From Candidatus Obscuribacterales bacterium (lineage in GTDB: Bacteria; Cyanobacteriota; Vampirovibrionia; Obscuribacterales; Obscuribacteraceae), in NCBI GenBank assembly GCA_021732025.1, contig JAKFVU010000077.1, positions 1-64,000 on the forward strand: a stretch of DNA of 64,000 bases, given 5' to 3'. Under the pieces are notes generated by a model, which was given only the letters and a program-made list of their open reading frames with translations, was not told the DNA's origin and did no database searches. Positions within the stretch are counted from its first letter, which is position 1. The number at the start of each line of letters is the position of its first letter. Shown one piece after another: positions 55,554 to 64,000 of the stretch. A program made the position numbers and the translations under genes.

Positions 55554-56872
55554 TAGTTGCTACCTCCTTCAGCTTGAACTTGAGAGGTTTGCAATGCCGC
55601 CTTCGTACGAGGATCATTGGCTAGGCTGCGACCGACTATGTCGACAATTTTTCTTCCGCCACTAGCATCCATGTGACCGTAGTCAGAAAAGTCTTTCATA
55701 TCGAACTGACCTTCTTTCATGGTGTCAACATAAAGGCAGTCATACTTAGAAGACATTTCTATCAAAGTATCCACGTGTCGCTTATAGACTTTTGGCGGTA
55801 TGAATTTTATTCCTAGCTCTGAAACCGGCATGTTTACTATTACCGGTGTTATTCCTTTAGCCTTTGCTTCGGTCAGACATTTGTTCAACCAGATTTTTTG
55901 ATTGTCGAACATTTCGTCGTTAGAGTTTTTGAAACGCTTTTTCCAGTCTTTGCCGTTGTCATAAAAAGAATCTGTTTGTGCATTGGGCTTGGCTATGAAT
56001 ACGCCTTTCTCTACTTCTGAGCGATAGAAGGCAAACTGTTTGTCGAAGTCAGTTTTGATATTGAAAGCACTTGGTGCCGCCACTTTTTGGAAGACTGGAT
56101 TGAGAGTAGTCTTCGCCTGTTCGCCTAGAACACTTTGTGAGTGGTACTTTTTATCGACGAAATAAATGTACTCGCGAAGCATGAAGTTTATTTTGGGCCA
56201 CGCACTTGTGTAAGCAATATCGAGCAGGTCTTTGGTGTCAGTAAAACGCTCTAAATATTTGAAGGCAGTGGTGGCACCGGCACAGCTAAAGCTTGTGTCC
56301 ATCAAATCTCTCGGGCCGAGACACAGCACCATAACTTTTGGGGTGTGATCTTTATCAAATAGTGTGCGAGCAATCATGTAGTCATCTGAGACCATGCTGC
56401 CAGGTAGGCCGAAATTGAAGCACGTACCTTCATAGCCTTTCATGTATTTGCTAATGACAGACTCTAAATATTTAGTTCGGCGGTTTACTACGATGTCGAC
56501 ATTCTTTTGCAAGTGCTCTGCTTCTTGCATCCATACTGAGTTCATCAATAGAGAAGAACCGAGCAGCACCACTTTGGGATTAACTTCTTGCTTATAGTCT
56601 TGAGTGGTCCAGAAAACCCAAGATTTCATGGTCGGTAAACTATCTGGGTCGACACCCTTAAAAGGATTGGTCACGACTAAAAGCAGATTGGCTAGTACAA
56701 CAAGGGCTGCGGCCTGAAATACTTTGCTTTTGCCTATGACACTGAGTTTGCTGCCGGGCCTATCGCTACCCGCAAGATTGCTGCGAGCGCCCAGGCCTTG
56801 CTCGGAGCCAATGGCTCTCTTGGTGGCGCTGTCGACTTTTGTCGTCAGAGGTGGCGGCGGTGAGCTAGGCAT
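55553..56872 (-). CDS. SGNH-hydrolase-like membrane-anchored protein, MBOAT partner
   Basis: TM anchor, VVLLGSSLLMNSVW (block I), CFNFGLPGSMVS, LCLGPRDLMD, DYGHMDASGG; 1-nt stop/start overlap (TAGTG) with MBOAT gene. Confidence 0.65.
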   Translation of the reverse strand: MPSSPPPPLTTKVDSATKRAIGSEQGLGARSNLAGSDRPGSKLSVIGKSKVFQAAALVVLANLLLVVTNPFKGVDPDSLPTMKSWVFWTTQDYKQEVNPKVVLLGSSLLMNSVWMQEAEHLQKNVDIVVNRRTKYLESVISKYMKGYEGTCFNFGLPGSMVSDDYMIARTLFDKDHTPKVMVLCLGPRDLMDTSFSCAGATTAFKYLERFTDTKDLLDIAYTSAWPKINFMLREYIYFVDKKYHSQSVLGEQAKTTLNPVFQKVAAPSAFNIKTDFDKQFAFYRSEVEKGVFIAKPNAQTDSFYDNGKDWKKRFKNSNDEMFDNQKIWLNKCLTEAKAKGITPVIVNMPVSELGIKFIPPKVYKRHVDTLIEMSSKYDCLYVDTMKEGQFDMKDFSDYGHMDASGGRKIVDIVGRSLANDPRTKAALQTSQVQAEGGSN

Positions 56873-57032
56873 TTGCTTCCAGTATTAGTGGTTCAATAAT
56901 GTGCAAGCCGGAAGCTTGACAAGCGAAAATTATAGCAACATGCTCCCTTACTGAAAGGCTGAAGAGCCTCATTCGCCAACACCGTATCGTTATTAAAGAC
57001 TAATACTCTGCTTGACCCTACTCTCGTTTGGT

Positions 57033-57293
57033 CTAATCTTGCCGGGTTTTCGGTCTGGCTAAGTTGACAGACATTTCTCTTCCGGCTAAGGCGCGACCAT
57101 GCAGGGCCTTGATTGCCTGCTCTGCGTCTTCTGCCGAAGCCATTTCAACAAAACCAAAGCCGCGCTTTTTGCCCGTATATTTGTCGGTAGGAATAGCTAC
57201 TGAGATTACAGATCCTGTTTGCGAAAATACCTCTTGTAGTTCAGCTTCTTCCACTTTAAAGGAAAGATTTCCTACGAATAACTTATTGTTCAT
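57033..57293 (-). CDS. RRM-type RNA-binding protein (86 aa)
   Basis: RNP2 KLFVGNL and RNP1 KRGFGFVEM. Confidence 0.94.
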   Translation of the reverse strand: MNNKLFVGNLSFKVEEAELQEVFSQTGSVISVAIPTDKYTGKKRGFGFVEMASAEDAEQAIKALHGRALAGREMSVNLARPKTRQD

Positions 57294-57418
57294 CTCTTCT
57301 TATCTCAAGGTATTTCTGGCTTAAGTATCTCAGAAAAACAAATCACTTCCAAGTAGTACTACTATTTAGGAGGAGAGCCTGTTTGTGCACTCTGTCTCAT
57401 TGAAAGGAATAATTGTGC

Positions 57419-57856
57419 ATGCTCAAAGTTGTGCCGGTTTCTCTTCTTCTTCTTCTTCTTCTGACTTTAGCGTTCTCAGCCTCGGCGTCGGCCTCGGGAT
57501 CATTCGCTCGACCTACCGTTAAGGTTGAGAACCTCACTAATATTGCTAGGGAAAACGACGAAGTAAGTGCTGCTTATCGAGGTAGTCGCCTTCTAGTAAT
57601 AATTCGCCATCGTCGTGGCATCGGCCATGCGAAGCTTATTCTCGATAACCTAAGAAGGAAAAGCATCAGGTTAGATGTGAGATTTCTTGATTTTGCCATG
57701 CTTGAGGGTTTCACCATCGGCAGTGGCAGCAAGCAAATTTTTGAACTGTCAGATTCTCGTTCAGAAAGACGAAAGTTCACCCTGCCAATTGTTCTTTCTT
57801 CTTCTTCTGAGAAATCTGCAAGTGTTGATCTGTCTTGGGTTGATGCATATCGATAG
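57419..57856 (+). CDS. secreted hypothetical protein
   Basis: Leu-rich signal peptide MLKVVPVSLLLLLLLTLAFSASASA encoded by a (CTT)n tract. Confidence 0.5.
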   Translation: MLKVVPVSLLLLLLLTLAFSASASASGSFARPTVKVENLTNIARENDEVSAAYRGSRLLVIIRHRRGIGHAKLILDNLRRKSIRLDVRFLDFAMLEGFTIGSGSKQIFELSDSRSERRKFTLPIVLSSSSEKSASVDLSWVDAYR

Positions 57857-57857
57857 A

Positions 57858-58250
57858 CTAAATGACGGCGTCGGCCTCTATCTCAACAAGCATCTCTGGT
57901 GATATCAGGCGAGCTACTTCAACCATGCTCGTGGCCGGTCTGATTTCAGAAAAGAATTCTCCGTGGGCTTTACCCACTAACTCCCAATTCTTTATGTCGG
58001 TGACGAAAATACGAGTGCGCACTACATGCTGAAGGCCAGCCCGTGTTTGTTTCAAGGCAGCTTCAATATTCTTGATGGCCTGTATTGTTTGGGCATAGGC
58101 ATCACCTACGCCAATAATCGTTCCATCTTCGCCTGTTGCGGTGGTGCCTGAGACAGCAATGAAATTGCCCACTTTTACAGCGCGAGAGTAACCCACCACT
58201 GATTCCCATGGCGTTCCGCTGGCGATATTGACCCGTGTGCCTTCGTTCAC
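57858..58250 (-). CDS. RidA/YjgF family protein
   Basis: [49 protein letters not shown]...[11 protein letters not shown]...[25 protein letters not shown]. Confidence 0.92.
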   Translation of the reverse strand: MNEGTRVNIASGTPWESVVGYSRAVKVGNFIAVSGTTATGEDGTIIGVGDAYAQTIQAIKNIEAALKQTRAGLQHVVRTRIFVTDIKNWELVGKAHGEFFSEIRPATSMVEVARLISPEMLVEIEADAVI

Positions 58251-58310
58251 TGTGGTTGTCCTTACAAAAGTTACCGTCAGTGTAGTTGATTTGCAGTCAC
58301 TAATTCGCTT

Positions 58311-59375
58311 TTAGGCTTTAGTGGTGGCAGCTTCTTTTGTTGCTTCGCTGCTGGCTGGAAGGCCCGCTGGATTTTTCGACCAGTAGAACTCGCGATTCTT
58401 GCGATAGTAGTCGCAGGTTTTGGCCAAGCCTTGCTCAAGAGTAGTGGTTGGACTCCAGCCTACGATCTCTTTCATTTTGGTTATATCTGAATAGAAATCG
58501 CCCGGTTCTTGCGCTTTTCTTTCAGCGGAGAATTCGGCATATTGCCATTTTCCGGCTTTGGCTACATCAACAATAGTTTTCACTAACTCAAGGAAGCTCA
58601 CTGGAATGTCGGAGCCGACGTTGAAGATTTCACCGTAAGCTTTAGGCGTGATGGCCGACTTGATGATGGCTTCAACAGTGTCATCGACGTAGCAGAAGTC
58701 TCTTAAGATACTGCCGTCGCCGTAAACTTGAATGGTGTCATTATCTAAGGCAAGGCGCACAAACCAGTTGCAGACGCCGAAGCGTGAGTGCATCATTTGT
58801 GAACGTGGGCCATAGATATTGCTCAATCTCAGCAAGACCGAGCGAATACCGTGCACATCGTTATATACCTTGATGATTTTTTCAGCTGTGAGATTGGAGA
58901 TCTCATAGATTCCCTTAGGGTTTGTTGGTGCTTCTTCGTTTACAGGAAGCGATACCGAAGAGCCGTACTGGCCGCGGGTTCCGGTGTACACACAGATGGC
59001 ATTGGGGTTGTGTTTGCGCAATGCTTCCATTAACACCGCTGTGCCCGTGATGTTAATTTGAATATCTGGAAATGGATTGGACAAACTCATCAAATGGCAG
59101 ACCTGGCCAGCCAGATGAAATACATAATCTTGTCCGCGCACTAGATAATCGAGGGCTGATTCATCGCGAATGTCGCAGTAGTTTATGCGCACTCTGTCTT
59201 TGACGGGGGCGAGGTTGAACTCATTGCCGCCGTAGTCAGGAATCATTGAATCAAGAACAGTAACCTTGGCGCCGAGGTTGGCGAGACGAATCGCCAGATT
59301 GGAACCGATGAAGCCCATGCCACCGGTGATCAATGCTGTTTTGCCCTTGAAGGCGGTTTCCACTGTCTGGCTCAT
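58311..59375 (-). CDS. NAD-dependent sugar-nucleotide epimerase/dehydratase
   Basis: ALITGGMGFIGSNLAIRLANLGAKVTVLDSM; YEISNLTAEK; LRLSNIYGPRSQM; NVGSDIPVSFLEL. Confidence 0.9.
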   Translation of the reverse strand: MSQTVETAFKGKTALITGGMGFIGSNLAIRLANLGAKVTVLDSMIPDYGGNEFNLAPVKDRVRINYCDIRDESALDYLVRGQDYVFHLAGQVCHLMSLSNPFPDIQINITGTAVLMEALRKHNPNAICVYTGTRGQYGSSVSLPVNEEAPTNPKGIYEISNLTAEKIIKVYNDVHGIRSVLLRLSNIYGPRSQMMHSRFGVCNWFVRLALDNDTIQVYGDGSILRDFCYVDDTVEAIIKSAITPKAYGEIFNVGSDIPVSFLELVKTIVDVAKAGKWQYAEFSAERKAQEPGDFYSDITKMKEIVGWSPTTTLEQGLAKTCDYYRKNREFYWSKNPAGLPASSEATKEAATTKA

Positions 59376-59660
59376 AATCTTAATTTCCGCTCACAATGCT
59401 CGTTCGAATCGAGCAGGTAACCTGTGAGAAAACTCATCAATAATTTGAACGGGTCTCACTTAATTGGGATTCTAACACGGTGTAACGCTAGAACACGCTC
59501 TCAGACCCTCTCTCTTTAGAATTGTTGAATTGGGCTGAGGCCCAGTGCCAGAGGACATGGCCGTTTTATTGGTTGTCAATTAAACAAGGCTTAATTCCAA
59601 TTGGTCTCTTTTCTACTAGAATTGGCGGGTTAGAGTTTTTGGTTATATCGAGGGAAAGCG

Positions 59661-60818
59661 TTGAACGTTCCATTCGGCAATATGCAGGTTCATTATCAGG
59701 CCTACAAAGAGCAGATTGATGCGGCTGTGGCCCGCGTACTTGCTAGCGGCTATTACATACTTGGCCCCGAGTTAGAGAAATTCGAAGCAGAATTCGCTCA
59801 GTTCTTAGGCGTGAAATATGCAGTTGGGTGTGCATCTGGTACTGAAGCGATATATCTCGCCTTGGCTGCTGAAGATGTTGGCCCTGGAGATGAAGTTCTT
59901 GTTGTCGCCCACACAGCTGTGCCGACAATCTCCGCCATTTCAATGACTGGCGCCACCCCTGTATTCGTCGATATCAAGGCTTCTACTTACGTAATGCGTG
60001 AGACTGAGCTTGAGGCCAAAATTACACCTCGTACAAAAATGATTATCCCAGTGCACCTCTATGGCCACATGGCAGAGATGGAAGCAATCATGAAGATTGC
60101 AACGAAGCACAAGATCAAAGTTATGGAAGATGTTGCTCAAGCAACGGGCGCAATGTACAAAGGTTCCATTGCCGGAAGTATCGGTGACTACGGCGCTTTC
60201 AGCTTCTATCCAAGCAAGAACCTAGGTGCTTTTGGTGATGGTGGAGCCGTTTCTACCAATGACGAAGAGAAGTACAAGAAGCTCAAAATGCTTCGCAACT
60301 ACGGGCAATCAAAGCGCTATTATCACGACACACTCGGTATCAACAGTCGCTTAGATGAGATTCAGTGCGCCATTCTTTCTGCTCAATTGCCTTATGTACA
60401 TGAGTGGAACGACAAGCGTAGTGAGATTGCCGCTAAGTATACCGAAGGCCTAAAAGACCTTGTGGTTACACCTGTTGAAGCGCCGGGCTTCAAGCATGTC
60501 TATCATCTATATGTAATTCAAACAGCTTATCGCGATGAGCTTCAAGCTTATCTATTAGAGCGCGGTGTGCAATGTTTGATTCACTATCCTATTCCCGCTC
60601 ACCTGCAACAAGCCTATCAATTCTTGGGCTACAAAGCCGGAAGTTTGCCTACTACCGAACACATCGTCAATCGCATTTTGAGTTTGCCGATGTTCCCTGA
60701 AATGACTGATGATCAAATCGAGCAAGTAATTGATGGTATCAAGTCGTTCTACAAAGAACGCTCCTTGAGTTCAGATGTGCTGCTTGCCACTGCCTGTGCT
60801 GAAGGCCAACCAGCCTAA
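59661..60818 (+). CDS. DegT/DnrJ/EryC1/StrS-family sugar aminotransferase
   Basis: AVGCASGTEAIYLALAAEDVGPGDEVLVVAHTAVPTISAI; GDYGAFSFYPSKNLGAFGDGGAVST; NSRLDEIQCAIL. Confidence 0.94.
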   Translation: MNVPFGNMQVHYQAYKEQIDAAVARVLASGYYILGPELEKFEAEFAQFLGVKYAVGCASGTEAIYLALAAEDVGPGDEVLVVAHTAVPTISAISMTGATPVFVDIKASTYVMRETELEAKITPRTKMIIPVHLYGHMAEMEAIMKIATKHKIKVMEDVAQATGAMYKGSIAGSIGDYGAFSFYPSKNLGAFGDGGAVSTNDEEKYKKLKMLRNYGQSKRYYHDTLGINSRLDEIQCAILSAQLPYVHEWNDKRSEIAAKYTEGLKDLVVTPVEAPGFKHVYHLYVIQTAYRDELQAYLLERGVQCLIHYPIPAHLQQAYQFLGYKAGSLPTTEHIVNRILSLPMFPEMTDDQIEQVIDGIKSFYKERSLSSDVLLATACAEGQPA

Positions 60819-60868
60819 GGTCAATTAACCCTAAATATCGTTTCGGACAATAGCGTTTCGGACTAACA

Positions 60869-61603
60869 ATGAATAACACCCAACCAAGAATGCGTTCAAA
60901 TTCCACAGAGCCAAAAGACCTCCTAACCTCAGTAACTCTGATTATTCCTGCCTACAATGATGAAGAAACGGTGGGTCGTCTTATCGATGATTCTGACACT
61001 CTTCTAGCTAGTGTTTGCAGTGACTATGAAATCGTTGTAGTTAATGACGGCAGCAAAGATCGCACTCTGTCTGTAATCGAAGGTCGTTGTCAGACCAATC
61101 CACATGTGCGTTTGATCAATCACCCAGTCAACAAAGGATTTGGCTACACCATTCGTGAACTTTACGAATGCGGCAGCAAAGATTTGGTTTTCTCTCTACC
61201 CGGTGACTATCAGTACGCTCCTAAAGAGCTAGTACAGATGGCTCAGGGCTTGAAAGATCATGACTTTGTTATTGGTCTCAGAGTCAATCGCAACGACCCA
61301 CCTCGTCGCAAAATGCAGTCGAAGGTGTACAACTTAATGCTTCGCACCTTCTATGGCCACAAGCATAAAGATGTAAATTCAATCAAGCTATTCAGACGGG
61401 CCATTTTTGACAAAGTGAAACTGCAATCGCAGTCACCTTTCGTTGACGCAGAACTTTGCATTCGTGCTGAGCGTGCTGGCTTCAAGGTCATTGAAATTCC
61501 AATCGAGCATTTGCCCCGCACCACCCAAGGTGCCTCTGGTGGTAAGTTCTCAGTGATTTGGGATACGTTCTCTGACCTCGTAAAGATGCGCTCTACTTTT
61601 TAG
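60869..61603 (+). CDS. family 2 glycosyltransferase
   Basis: SVTLIIPAYNDEETVGRLIDD...YEIVVVNDGSKDRT...NHPVNKGFGYTIRELYECGSKDLVFSLPGDYQYAPKEL. Confidence 0.92.
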   Translation: MNNTQPRMRSNSTEPKDLLTSVTLIIPAYNDEETVGRLIDDSDTLLASVCSDYEIVVVNDGSKDRTLSVIEGRCQTNPHVRLINHPVNKGFGYTIRELYECGSKDLVFSLPGDYQYAPKELVQMAQGLKDHDFVIGLRVNRNDPPRRKMQSKVYNLMLRTFYGHKHKDVNSIKLFRRAIFDKVKLQSQSPFVDAELCIRAERAGFKVIEIPIEHLPRTTQGASGGKFSVIWDTFSDLVKMRSTF

Positions 61604-61610
61604 GGCCGTA

Positions 61611-62510
61611 ATGAAAACACAAAATGGCGCAAGCAAACCTTCTGTTTTTAAGGTTATGGTTGCGCCTTCTGTCATGTTGTTATTGCCAATATTGCAACCC
61701 CTAGTTTCGCTGTTTACTCTCAGGCGCAAGCTCACTGCCGCTGAAAGGTTGGCTAAGTTTTGTTTGGGTGTCAGTCAAAGTCGTGGCGACAGTTCTCTTG
61801 ATGCTGCTTGGTCGCTTGCACTATTGGCGGAAGTACTAAGGTGTCAGGGGCGCTTCGCTGAAGCAGAAGCCACTGCTCGTGAGGCAATTGATATGTATCA
61901 GCACTGCGAGAAAGAGTTAGCTCAGGCTGCCACTGAGAAGGCTGAGCAGAGGGCTTTGACCTATGAGCTGTTAGGCACCATTCTAAGAGACCTTAGCCGT
62001 TATTCAGAAGCTCTCAAAGTTGGCAAGAAATCTTGCGAGTTGGTCGAACAAATTCAGAATGAATCTGCCACCACAAACAGCCCGTTGATTTTGGCAGATT
62101 GTTACTATGAAATTTCACGCACTCTCAACCATACTGGGCAACCTGAAGATGCCATAACCCTTTTGCATAAGGCTCTAGACTTGCGCGGTGGTGTGAGTGA
62201 AGGAGCTGATAGATACAAAGCCAATATTCTTGCCGAGTTGTCGCGATCTTATTTGATGTCTGGTGAGTTTAAAGAAGCGCAGTGTGCCGCTGATTCGGCT
62301 ATGGCAAATCTGGTTGTTGGTGAGCATGCAGAAGATCAGCTCACGCGTGCTCGAGTGATTTTAGCGGTGGCTGATGTATTGAAGCAAAGTCCTGAAATAA
62401 CCCCTGAGGAGCGCAGCAAGGCTACTGCAATTCGTGCGGAAGCTCTGGCTATAAGAAAGAAATGGCTTAGTGCAAAAGACCCCGAGCTGCTTGATATTGG
62501 TGGCGGGTAG
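61611..62510 (+). CDS. TPR protein
   Basis: Repeats such as LALLAEVLRCQGRFAEAEATAREAIDMY and LADCYYEISRTLNHTGQPEDAITLLHKALDLR. Confidence 0.65.
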   Translation: MKTQNGASKPSVFKVMVAPSVMLLLPILQPLVSLFTLRRKLTAAERLAKFCLGVSQSRGDSSLDAAWSLALLAEVLRCQGRFAEAEATAREAIDMYQHCEKELAQAATEKAEQRALTYELLGTILRDLSRYSEALKVGKKSCELVEQIQNESATTNSPLILADCYYEISRTLNHTGQPEDAITLLHKALDLRGGVSEGADRYKANILAELSRSYLMSGEFKEAQCAADSAMANLVVGEHAEDQLTRARVILAVADVLKQSPEITPEERSKATAIRAEALAIRKKWLSAKDPELLDIGGG

Positions 62511-62545
62511 GTCTAGTGGTGTGGCTGGCTATGACAGGTGAACCT

Positions 62546-63157
62546 ATGCTCCTTCACGAGAAAATTTCAAGAGTTGGGAAGCTATTAATTCCTTTTGTTG
62601 TTTGCATCCCATTCTTCTTTCTGTCTCAGGCTCGGGCGTTGGGAGATGAGTTAACAGAAAATACCAGCTCACAGACAACGATGCCTAGAGTCATACTCAG
62701 TTCAAAGAAAACAATCTGTGCCATTTTTTGTGCTAAAGATAAGCCGAAAGGCTCGGTGATTGAGCCAGAAGATCTTACGCGTGATGAGATTTCAGTAGAA
62801 AAATTTCCCCTGGATGCAATTAATAGTGAAGACATCGCCTATGGAAGAATGGTCCACATTGAGTTAGAAAAGGGCAGTCTCATAAGACTTGAAGATCTTG
62901 GTATTACAGTGCTTCCTAACTGCCCAGCTCATATCCCCTGCGACAGTCATCTTCCAATTGATCTAGTTTATGCGGCGAGAAAAATTCGCAAGGGGAGTAC
63001 AGTTAGCTATGAAGACCTTGATCATCGGCTGGTTCCCCAAAATAAGATACCTGCTCACTCTCTTGTGAGCCCTTATGCTGCCGTTGACAGGATAGCAGTT
63101 CGTAATATCAAAAAAGGAAGTATTCTATACGTTTTCGACTTTGGCATTCCCTACTGA
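62546..63157 (+). CDS. secreted protein with two SAF-like domains (CpaB/FlgA/antifreeze type)
   Basis: AKDKPKGSVIEPEDLTRDEISVEKFPLDAINSEDIAYGRMVHIELEKGSLIRLEDLG and AARKIRKGSTVSYEDLDHRLVPQNKIPAHSLVSPYAAVDRIAVRNIKKGSIL; signal peptide. Track start 62516. Confidence 0.65.
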   Translation: MLLHEKISRVGKLLIPFVVCIPFFFLSQARALGDELTENTSSQTTMPRVILSSKKTICAIFCAKDKPKGSVIEPEDLTRDEISVEKFPLDAINSEDIAYGRMVHIELEKGSLIRLEDLGITVLPNCPAHIPCDSHLPIDLVYAARKIRKGSTVSYEDLDHRLVPQNKIPAHSLVSPYAAVDRIAVRNIKKGSILYVFDFGIPY

Positions 63158-63208
63158 TGCTTCGAGTACACAGAGAACCCCAGAATTGAGAATGGGTTGT
63201 TTCTGGAC

Positions 63209-64000
63209 TTATTCTGGAACCTTCCTTTCGATGGCTTGGGCTCTGTCAAAGCACTTCTGAGCCTCTTGTTGCTCTTTTAATTCAAGGTGAATTTGGCCCA
63301 AATGGTTTAGGTAAATTGCAATGGCTGGGTGGTTGGCACCTAAGCGCGATTGGTCAAGAGCAAGTGATTGTTCGTGGAGTGGCTTTGCCCTTTTAAAGTC
63401 GCCCTGCAAGAAGTAGAGCCCGGCCAGGTTGTTCAAATCGCGTGCCATGTTGGGGTAGTTACTCCCCTCCAGTTTTTTCTTCATTCGCAGCACTTGCTCA
63501 AATTTCGCTGCTGCTTTGCTGAGTTCTCCTTGATTTCGACAAGCTCCTGCAAGTTCAGTGAGGTCTGCCAATACTGTTTGTTCTGCAAGTTCTGGTGTTG
63601 TGCCTCGCTGCAAATGTCCAGTTTGTAGTTCCAGTAATTGTTGGTAGTAGTTTTCTGCTTCTATAAAACGGCAGTGGCAATAGCAAAGCTCGGCAAGTTT
63701 GCGCAAGCAATTTTCAGTATCTTTGGAATTTTTGAGTTTTGCAACTTTGTCCAAGTCGCATAGGCCCTGTCTGTGCGCAACATCGAAATCTTGATACGGC
63801 ATTTCTATATGTTGTCCCGACTGTTTCCAATAAGTAAGAGTGTGGCGTGATTCTTCACCATCCTTAGCTAGAGCCAGTTCATTGAGGGCAATCGATATTA
63901 GTAGTTTTTGGCATTCTTGAATATAATTGTGCTCAAAATGTAGCGCAATTCCAAGACAGTCTTTGTCTACTTCCGTTTTTGAGTGCGGCCGATCGGACTG
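63209..64000 (-). CDS. TPR protein (kinesin-light-chain type), 5' part beyond window
   Basis: Frame remains open on the minus strand from 63802 to the window edge (no stop); repeats MARDLNNLAGLYFLQGDFKRAKPLHEQSLALDQSRLGANHPAIAIYLNHLGQIHLELKEQQEAQKCFDRAQAIE. Confidence 0.75.
   Translation of the reverse strand, partial: QSDRPHSKTEVDKDCLGIALHFEHNYIQECQKLLISIALNELALAKDGEESRHTLTYWKQSGQHIEMPYQDFDVAHRQGLCDLDKVAKLKNSKDTENCLRKLAELCYCHCRFIEAENYYQQLLELQTGHLQRGTTPELAEQTVLADLTELAGACRNQGELSKAAAKFEQVLRMKKKLEGSNYPNMARDLNNLAGLYFLQGDFKRAKPLHEQSLALDQSRLGANHPAIAIYLNHLGQIHLELKEQQEAQKCFDRAQAIERKVPE

Noticed and set aside
57440-57466. (CTT)n microsatellite as phase-variation switch
   Set aside because: Trinucleotide unit keeps the frame and encodes the Leu core of a signal peptide; length variation would not switch the gene off.
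1-64000. tRNA/rRNA genes, integrases, transposases, prophage
   Set aside because: None recognised by reading; no integrase, terminase, capsid or IS terminal-repeat signals found. A tRNAscan/Infernal run would be needed to exclude small RNAs.

Overview
64 kb bacterial chromosomal segment, about 90% coding, with no rRNA, tRNA, CRISPR array, prophage or IS element visible. Housekeeping anchors are lysS, gyrA, lepA, metH and asd. Metabolic genes include a CBS/CGL transsulfuration pair, a second Hcy-methyltransferase/MTHFR fusion, a methylmalonyl-CoA mutase catalytic subunit, a PatA-like aminotransferase and an AzgA-like permease. The accessory content is rich in TPR proteins (about eight), Ser/Thr kinases (three), LRV-repeat proteins (two), TadE/TadG-like proteins and an RRM protein. 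This mix is compatible with a Melainabacteria/Vampirovibrionia-type genome, but that assignment is inference only. The strongest candidate for an under-described system is at about 7.0-13.3 kb: a membrane TPR protein, a 131-aa ubiquitin/MoaD-like protein ending in ...FLRLTPLVGG, and a HEAT/DUF4132-like protein, with a convergent C11 (clostripain-like) peptidase next door. The GGAGGA encoding the terminal Gly-Gly also appears to be the Shine-Dalgarno of the DUF4132 gene. Other leads: a TetR-controlled micro-regulon with a promoter-embedded palindrome and a Cys-rich 56-aa peptide; a translationally coupled pair of membrane kinases with an HRDxT catalytic loop; two LRV proteins; a SUFU-domain protein; and several short tandem repeats or palindromes in promoter regions. 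Starts were refined from the ORF track where a Shine-Dalgarno-like sequence supported it.
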